Of a stretch of DNA of 64,000 nt, positions 57,816 to 64,000 are shown one piece after another (the first letter of the stretch is position 1; the number at the start of each line of letters is the position of its first letter). Source of the stretch: Tetracentron sinense (Eukaryota; Streptophyta; Magnoliopsida; Trochodendrales; Trochodendraceae). The notes under the pieces are model-generated. The model ran no database searches, was not told the origin of the DNA, and worked only from the letters and a program-made list of their open reading frames with translations. Made by a program: the position numbers and the translations under genes. The stretch lies in contig CM026556.1 of NCBI GenBank assembly GCA_015143295.1, positions 16,616,547 through 16,680,546 of the forward strand. The letters are read 5' to 3'.

Positions 57816-59206
57816 ATGCATGATTGTCTTGTCCTTGCCAAAAGCGAGGTAAAACATATCGTAGGATATGCCCCACCTCTAAATCCCATTCTTGAAAACC
57901 TCGGTAAATCATGTCATGTATGCGTGCTCGTGAGGTCGTGTGCATACTTGCATTTGGAATTAAATATGGCATTTGAGTAATTCATAACACATAACATCAA
58001 TGATTTGAGCAATTTAGTATTCATATCATTTAGGGAAAGCGAACAATCACACTATCATGACCCTAGCAATTTCCATAAACCTTAAACATGAAATTTATTA
58101 ATTTATTATTCATCTCATTCACCTTGACATTTCATCAAACATGGTGCATTCATTATTTATTAACCCTACAACATGCTTTTCTAGGTGGGTTATGCTCACA
58201 TCATACGTGTTTGTTCATCATGGATACAATGCCCTTCCCATTTCATTCATCACATCATTTCACACGGCATCCAATCGTCAATTCCGTCTCCATTCACCAT
58301 TCACACTCGTCCATCTCATAGCACATGTGTAAATGAAAGAAAACAAAGAGAAATAAAGTAAAAGAATGAACTATAACTAGGAGGGTAGCAAGAAGTACAG
58401 ACCTTGATCAAGTGAGGAAGAAATCCCCTTCCAAAAATGACCGTGAGTTGCTGCCCTAGCTTGAGGAGATGCTCCTCACGAGCTTGTGCCTTGATCTTGA
58501 AAAAAAATGGGCTTGAGTTGAGTGTGGGTTCACAAACCCCTTGATTTCTCTCCAAAATGGAAACCCTAGGTTTAGGAATCGCCCTCTCCTCTCTTCTTAT
58601 CTCCCAATCTTTCTAAGTGTCGAAATGAAGCCCTAAAGGCTCGGGTTAAACTCTTAAGGTAAGAGTAAACCGACCAAAAGACCATAATACCCTTACTGAA
58701 ATTTCTGCAAAAACGCGAGTACCGAGCGATCGGTGTTTATGACCGATCGATCGGTTGCCTACCGAGCGATCGGTGTGTTGATCGAGCTCTCGACAAAAAA
58801 TCAACTCTCTGGAAAATTTCCCCATACAAAAATCTTGACCAGTCGATAGTTACCGATCGATCGGTTTTGGACCGATCGATCGCTCTATGGACCGAGCGAT
58901 CGATTGCCTGCAGGTCCAGACTGTTTTGGCCATATCTTTTGACTCACTCGTCGGATTTTGACGATTCAACTTGCGTTGGGTTCGTACTTTGAAAAGGAAC
59001 ATTTCTGACGTTTCGGAATTTTCAATTTCTTCCTTATTTATTAATTGTACTACTTTAAAGGCAAAATGGCTATGAAAGTGTCATGCATTAAATGTGAAAA
59101 GGTCCGGGGCTCTACACTTACCATCCTGTGAAATACACAAGATACATAATAGCGGAAGCTTAAAATTTCTTAAACATAAAACCATATGTATTCTAAGTCC
59201 CGACTG

Positions 59207-59400
59207 TTATGACATATACAAAACACATAAATGTAAAGTGGACATGCCCACTATCAAAATATACATGTTCTCTCCCTCACCAATAATCTGAATAGGGCTA
59301 TCCAACACTCTATCCTCATGAGGATGATCCATGGTAGGCTCTGGATAATAGTACTCCTCCTCTATCCAAGGCTCAGGAGCACGCTCGTCAAAACCTGCCG
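59207..59400 (-). other. micro-ORF homologue in the 56779-62228 LTR (no conserved ATG)
   Basis: On the minus strand it reads SSAGFDERAPEPWIEEEYYY, then PEPTMDHPHEDR. The SAG and PEPWIEEEY words match the other copies but the MSAG methionine is absent; a TTG lies just upstream. The frame runs past the place where the other copies stop. Confidence 0.4.
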
Positions 59401-59644
59401 AAGATAACAACTTCGGCTGAGCATGGAATACTCAGTGTCTACAAACCACTAGATAATAATGTCATAACATAACATGCTTTCATATGGCAGTTCATCAAAT
59501 ACACATTCAAACACTGTAAACAATTGGGGAACTCCCTTTTCACTTACACTGTGCATACATACTGTACATATACATCTGTTGTTTCTTTTCTTATACTTTA
59601 CTCTTGCTTTCTTATCGTTTCATTTGTTTTACATATGGCTTGTC

Positions 59645-60110
59645 ATTTGGAATCAGATAACAATGCTTACCCTGTTTGTGGTAAGAGCCCACTGTCATCC
59701 TTCCAATACATATACTTTTCCTTTTTGCTTTTACTTGGAATCAGAAGATAATGCTCACTCTGCTTGTGGTGAGAGCCCACTATCCTCCTTCCAATACAAT
59801 TACTTTTACTTGGAATCAGAGAATAATGCTCACCCTGCTTGTGATGAGAGCCCACTATTCTCCTTCCAATACAGATGCTTTTACTTGGAATCAGAAGATA
59901 ATGCTCACCCTGCTTGTGATGAGAGCCCACTATCCTCCTTCCAATACAGATGCTTTTACTTGGAATCAGAAGATAATGCTCACCCTGCTTGTGATGAGAG
60001 CCCACTATCCTCTTTCCAATACAGTTGCTTGTTCATAGTTTTACTTGGAATCAGATGATAATGCTCACCCTGCTTGTGGTGAGAGCCCACTATCATCCTT
60101 CCAATACAAT
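59645..60110 (-). repeat. LTR minisatellite, about six units of 60-90 bp
   Basis: Each unit contains AGATAATGCTCACCCTGCTTGTG and TGAGAGCCCACTATCCTCCTTCC (plus strand, split here by one or two bases). GATA(A/G)TG and CA(C)TATC words can pair within a unit. The array occupies the same LTR position as the other minisatellites but the sequence is unrelated. Confidence 0.8.
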
Positions 60111-61043
60111 TGCTTGCTTATCATCCTTTACTTTGCTCTCTTTACAATTGCTTCACTTTTTCATCTTTTGATTTTCTTTCTTTACAATTGCTTTACTATT
60201 CATCTTTTGCTTTACTTTCCATCTTTTATCTTGCTTTTACAATACATGTACATATATAAAAGCTCGATCATGCATATACGGTTTTCATATACAATGGTGA
60301 GTGAACATGGTAGACAAATAGAAACACTTGTTCATATAGCACATGCTTTTCTACTTCAATTAATCTCAATCACATAATTATTTACAAATGCCATATGCTT
60401 GAATTCATCATATAATCACTTGGTTTATTTGGTTTGAACTTGTAGAATCAACATAGCATAAATAGTAAGATTTCTGATTGGTCTTTATCAAAACACATAG
60501 GTTTTCTTCATGGTTTTCCCCAAAACTCAGTCTTTTAATCATGTTTTTCTCAATTGAATCATCACACAATTATTAAGTAGTAAGAATACACGTTTTTCAT
60601 GCTTTGGGTTAAGGCATAGAGGCATCACAAATTAACTCACATCACAAATATAGATTTTCTATCTTACTTTTACAATATGGGTTATGGCATTAAAATCTAG
60701 TAGAGTGTATCTACCTGAAATGGAAGTTTTTACACTTCTGTGGAATAGGAATCAAGCTTGAGGAAGCTTGGATGAAGCTTTGAGAAAACTGGAAAATCTG
60801 AAATCCCTTTTCCAAAGACACTAACAGAATTTTTCATGGAAAATTCTAAGCTTAAGAATCACTTTGGGGATGAAATCCAAACTTTAAAACACCAAGGAAG
60901 CAAGAAGGACTCTTCCTTTGGTGGAAAACACGAACTCAAGAACACCCAAGAACTACCTTAGCTTCCTTGTTCTTCTTCTCTTTCAATCTCTCAAAAAATC
61001 CAATCTTAGGGTTTGTAAACCCTAAGACACGCATTTAGGGTCC

Positions 61044-61051
61044 TATTTATA
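61044..61051 (-). promoter_or_regulatory. TATA box of the 56779-62228 LTR
   Basis: The minus strand reads GCTATAAATAGGACCC, about 90-180 bp downstream of the TCGTCGACGA palindromes. Confidence 0.6.
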
Positions 61052-61959
61052 GCCTATAGGTTGGCAAAATATCCCAAAAGATCTCAGAAATATCCCAAAA
61101 TATCTCCCAAGGTCGGTGGAAAAGTTTTGGACATTTTTACCATCTTCTGGGTTAAATTCCTCGACAAATTTCAGCCCCCGAGTCACTTCGTCGACGAATT
61201 TGGGTCCCCTTCAGCAATTCATCGCCGAAATTGCATAATAGGGCCCCCGGTTTTCCCGCTTTGGTATTTCGAGCATAACTTTTGACTCGTTTATCCGATT
61301 TTGACGATTCAACTTGCATTGGATTCGTTCTTCAAAGGAAAAAAACTTTCATGTTTTATAAAATTTCTAATTATTCTTTATTTATGGACCAAATTGCCCT
61401 TAAATCTGACTGGTCTGAAAATGAAATTCAGCAGCCCAGATTTTCAGCAGACTCGCTTCCGGAAATCTGACGTTTGACCCATCCTCGACTCAAAATCTGA
61501 AAATGTGATAAACATGAACCTTGAAGAAGGTTTCAATAGCTTTCTAAAAATTCAAGAATCACTTGATTCCGATCAGAAAAGAGAATTCTAGAGCTCCCTC
61601 AAGTTAAGGGTATGTTTAGGCATCCCTCTTCTTCAAAACTTTGATTATGCCTTGATCATACAAGAGGGTCTTTAGGACTTTGATCAAACACCCTTAGAGG
61701 ATTTTTCATGCTCTTGCCAGTGACCCTAACGCATTTCTAACACCATAGGGACACTCCACTCTTTCCCTTACCCAAACATACCTACCAATACTTAGGGTCT
61801 CTCATACCCTTGACTTGGAAACACTTAGAGTATTTCATACTCTTGTTGTTTCATCCTCAAGCACCCAACAACAATACTTAAACTAATTTAAATCATTCTT
61901 ATTATTGCTCATAAACTAAATTACATAAATGGCCCTTGACCTTCACAAGACTTGTGCCC

Positions 61960-62035
61960 ACGACACTATTCATAGCACTATTCACTACACTATTCACAGC
62001 ACTATTCATAGCACTATTCACAACACTTTGAACTT
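61960..62035. repeat. short tandem repeat CACTATTCA(C/T)A
   Basis: CACTATTCATAG and CACTATTCACAA-type units of about 12 bp repeat six times. A related word recurs at 62187-62211 as an imperfect inverted repeat (TTCACATGAACAGTGAA). Confidence 0.85.
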
Positions 62036-62233
62036 GGTTCCTGGGGTTCTACATTCACTCTTAGGGTATTTTATACCATATGCTTGTATATACTTAGTGT
62101 ATTATTATACTCTTGTTTTGAGACATTTTCCCCAAATCAAGAATGCATAAAAGGTTTTAGGCCTTTACATACACTAAGGCAAATGCACTATTCACATGAA
62201 CAGTGAACCTAAATTTCAGGGCTTTACATAAAT

Positions 62234-64000
62234 GATCCTATGACATCCATTCCCCATGACGCGAAGGGCCATGAGCATGTTGTCATGTGGAGAGGCTCGG
62301 GAGCCTGATGTATGAAATCAGCATGGAGCTAACAAACTTTGCATTTTCTTGTATAGTTGAGACAATCAGTGATCATCGTAGGCCAGTAGTAGCCCAATCT
62401 TTTCAGCTGCCTTTGTAGCTTGGGCCCAGCTTGGTGAGCACCGCAAATCCCAACATTATTTTCTTCCATGGCCTGCTCGATTTCATTTCTTGATATGCAT
62501 CTCATCAAGATGTCATCTAGGGACCTTTTATATAAGATTTCTTCCAACATTACAAATTTTGTGACCCGTCGGGGGACTTCAACGCGTTTGGCATGGTATC
62601 CAGGCAATCGACCATGTTGGAGATAATCAATGAAGGGTTGTCGCCAATCCTCATCTATTTCTTTGATTGTCACAGAACAAACTGTCTCCAAGAAGTCTAT
62701 TTCTACAAGGGGTTTGAGAGTTCTTCTTTTCCCACTGTGATGGTTAGCATCCTATCCGTTAGCAAAGTTAGAGATGCTGTAAGACCGGCGAAAGCATCGG
62801 CTTGATTGTTGAGTCCTCTACGGACATAAAAGAGGCTACTTCTTGGAATTTGAGCAAGTAGCTGGTCCACTCTCTTTTGATAGGGAAGGAGACTAACCCT
62901 TCGCACTACATATTCACCTCGTACCTATTTAATGACAAGTTTTAAATCCCCATAGATAGTTAATTCATCCACCGGGATCACAAGAGCCAATTCAAGACCT
63001 GCTATCAGGGTTTCATACTCAGCTTCATTATTTGAACATCCTTCTATTAGGGCGAAGAAATAGGGTAGTATTGCGTTGTCTAGTGTGACAAAAACAATAC
63101 CGAATCCTGATTTTTTTTCCTTCGGGTCGATGCGTTTGACTCCATCAGGGCTTCTTGAAGCTCCATCAAAATACATCTTCCAGCTTGGTTTGACTTAAAC
63201 TTGCATGAATTCTTCATCGAGGAGGTCGGTGACCAAAGGCAAGTCCGCAGGAACTGGATGTGCTGCAAGGAAATCAGCAAGGGCTTGCCCTTTCAATGCT
63301 TTTTGGGGCATGAATTCGATTTCGAATTTGGACAGAAGCACCGCCCAGTTTGCCATTCTACCAGAGAGAGTAGGGCGGGACATTATGTACTTAAGAGGAT
63401 CGGCTCTGGATATTAGTTTCACCGAATGCTCAAGCATATAATGCCTTAATTTCTTTAGAGCAAAGATGAGGGCCAAATACTCTCTATCGGGCTGTATCTG
63501 CATTCTGCTCTAACCAGAGTCCTGCTCAGGTAGTACAAGGCATTTTCCTTTCCTTGGTCATTATGCTGAGCAAGGAGAGCTTCGAGAGATCCCTCGAGCT
63601 CTGTGATATAAAGGATATGTGGCTTTCCTCTTATGGGACCCATAAGGACCGGTGGATTTGTGTGATAAGTCTTGATGTTATCCAAAGCATTTTGACAGGC
63701 TTCATCCCATTAAAACGGTGTTCCCTTCTTCATTAGCCTGGAAAATGGTTGGCATCTTCCAGACAAATTGGAGATGAATCTCCAAATATAAGCAAGTCGA
63801 CCCTGAAGTCCTTTCAACTCGCGCAGATTTCTTGGAGGAGGCATTTCTCGAATGGCCCTTATTTTAATAGGGTCGATCTTAATTCCTCTATGGCGTACCA
63901 CAAAACCCAGGAATTTTCCAGATGTAACTCCGAAAGCGCATTTGAGCGGGTTCATCTTGAGCTGATGCTGTCCCAGTCTGTCAAAGATTTCCCGAAGATC
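62234..64000 (-). pseudogene. Tat-lineage Gypsy pol: RT end, RNase H, second RNase H, integrase zinc-binding domain
   Basis: Minus strand, from right to left. RT connection/thumb is near 63710-63955 (KCAFGVTSGKFLGFVVRHRG, then LKGLQGRLAYIWRFISNLS). RNase H is at about 63200-63690 (REYLALIFALKKLRHYML, ALKGQALADFLAAH). A second, archaeal/plant-type RNase H is at about 62700-63190 (MYFDGASR, then NNEAEYETLIAGLELAL), the hallmark of Tat elements. Integrase H2C2 is at 62329-62691 (GYYWPTMITDCLNYTRKCKVC), then GMDVIG up to the TAAAT duplication. The element continues beyond the right edge. A broken fossil. Confidence 0.88.

Larger units (their letters stand above)
56874..59116 (-). mobile_element. 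Tekay-type solo LTR nested in the 56779-62228 LTR, minus orientation
   Basis: The left end is TGTCGCGACCC and the right end GGGGCTCTACA, flanked by CTTAC (56869-56873 and 59117-59121). 2243 bp. Minus-strand order: CAAGTTGAATCGTCAAAAT block (about 58956), CGATCG palindromes (58723-58912), GATATGT/ACATATC hairpin (about 57850), minisatellite (57650-57815), hairpin (57306-57326), micro-ORF, GCGGACATGCCCGC (57098-57111, plus strand). Close to 19069-21276. Confidence 0.92.
56779..62228 (-). mobile_element. solo LTR with a GTCGAC promoter, inserted in the Tat integrase
   Basis: The left end is TGTCATGACCC and the right end GGGCTTTACA, flanked by TAAAT (56774-56778 and 62229-62233). Without the nested LTR it is about 3.2 kb. 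Minus-strand order: a short ACTATTCA-type tandem repeat (61960-62030), the CAAGTTGAATCGTCAAAAT block (about 61290-61322), TCGTCGACGA palindromes (about 61140-61230), TATA box (61044-61051), minisatellite (59645-60110), hairpin (59416-59436), micro-ORF homologue (59207-59410), second hairpin AGTGGACATGCCCACT (59237-59252, plus strand). It is a distinct LTR family with the same module. Confidence 0.9.

Noticed and set aside
59474-60110. Open frames of 95-194 codons over the 59645-60110 repeats
   Set aside because: Produced by tandem repeat units inside an LTR; no start context or domain.

Overview
This is a piece of a plant nuclear genome, very probably an angiosperm with a large, repeat-rich genome. 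It is AT-rich and holds no intact host gene. Nearly every base belongs to mobile elements inserted into one another. Ty3/Gypsy chromoviruses of Tekay/Del type dominate, with one Tat-lineage Gypsy element, a CACTA DNA transposon carrying a host-gene fragment, and many solo LTRs. Element borders here are read from TG...CA ends and 5-bp target-site duplications (TSDs); protein assignments are from motifs recognised by eye.

Layout. 1-7746: a decayed Tekay-type element (C): LTR tail, primer-binding site, gag, intron-like interval, pol. Its gag is split by a 3-kb solo LTR (885-3888, TSD TAAGC). 7747-9005: truncated LTR on the minus strand. 9006-10156: RNase H-like debris and low-complexity sequence. 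10157-43018: a CACTA element (TSD GTG) whose own sequence is only about 1.7 kb and includes a fragment resembling plant ILP1/GCFC. It was split by Tekay element B (10495-41649, TSD GCATC). B's 5' LTR was split by Tekay element A (11023-27878, TSD CATAA). A and B were then hit by five more LTRs, one nested inside another. 43022-47737: unassigned sequence, then dense hairpin-forming tandem repeats. 47738-54538: a plus-strand region resembling a plant mobile domain (PMD) protein, split by a solo LTR. It lies antisense and next to 55940-64000, the minus-strand integrase, RNase H and RT of a Tat-lineage element, itself split by two nested solo LTRs. PMD region, repeats and minus-strand pol fit one Tat element with an antisense extra ORF, running off the right edge.

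Most notable signal. The Tekay-type LTRs, although diverged, share a module about 0.5 kb before their 3' end: (1) an array of short hairpin units, most ending in CTCACAAG; (2) a GCTGAG/CTCAGC hairpin; (3) 9-10 nt later, an ATG micro-ORF of 32-51 codons reading MSxG...PWxEExYxEE and usually ending in Y-Y; (4) a second hairpin whose stem differs between families but stays paired. Nine copies have the ATG and a continuous frame, and two more keep the peptide without it. I know of no description of this micro-ORF. It is the best candidate for an undescribed system here.

Other points of interest are an intron-like interval at the gag/protease boundary that is present in two Tekay elements and exactly absent in the third, and LTR promoter palindromes whose core hexamer differs between families (CGATCG, CTCGAG, GTCGAC).
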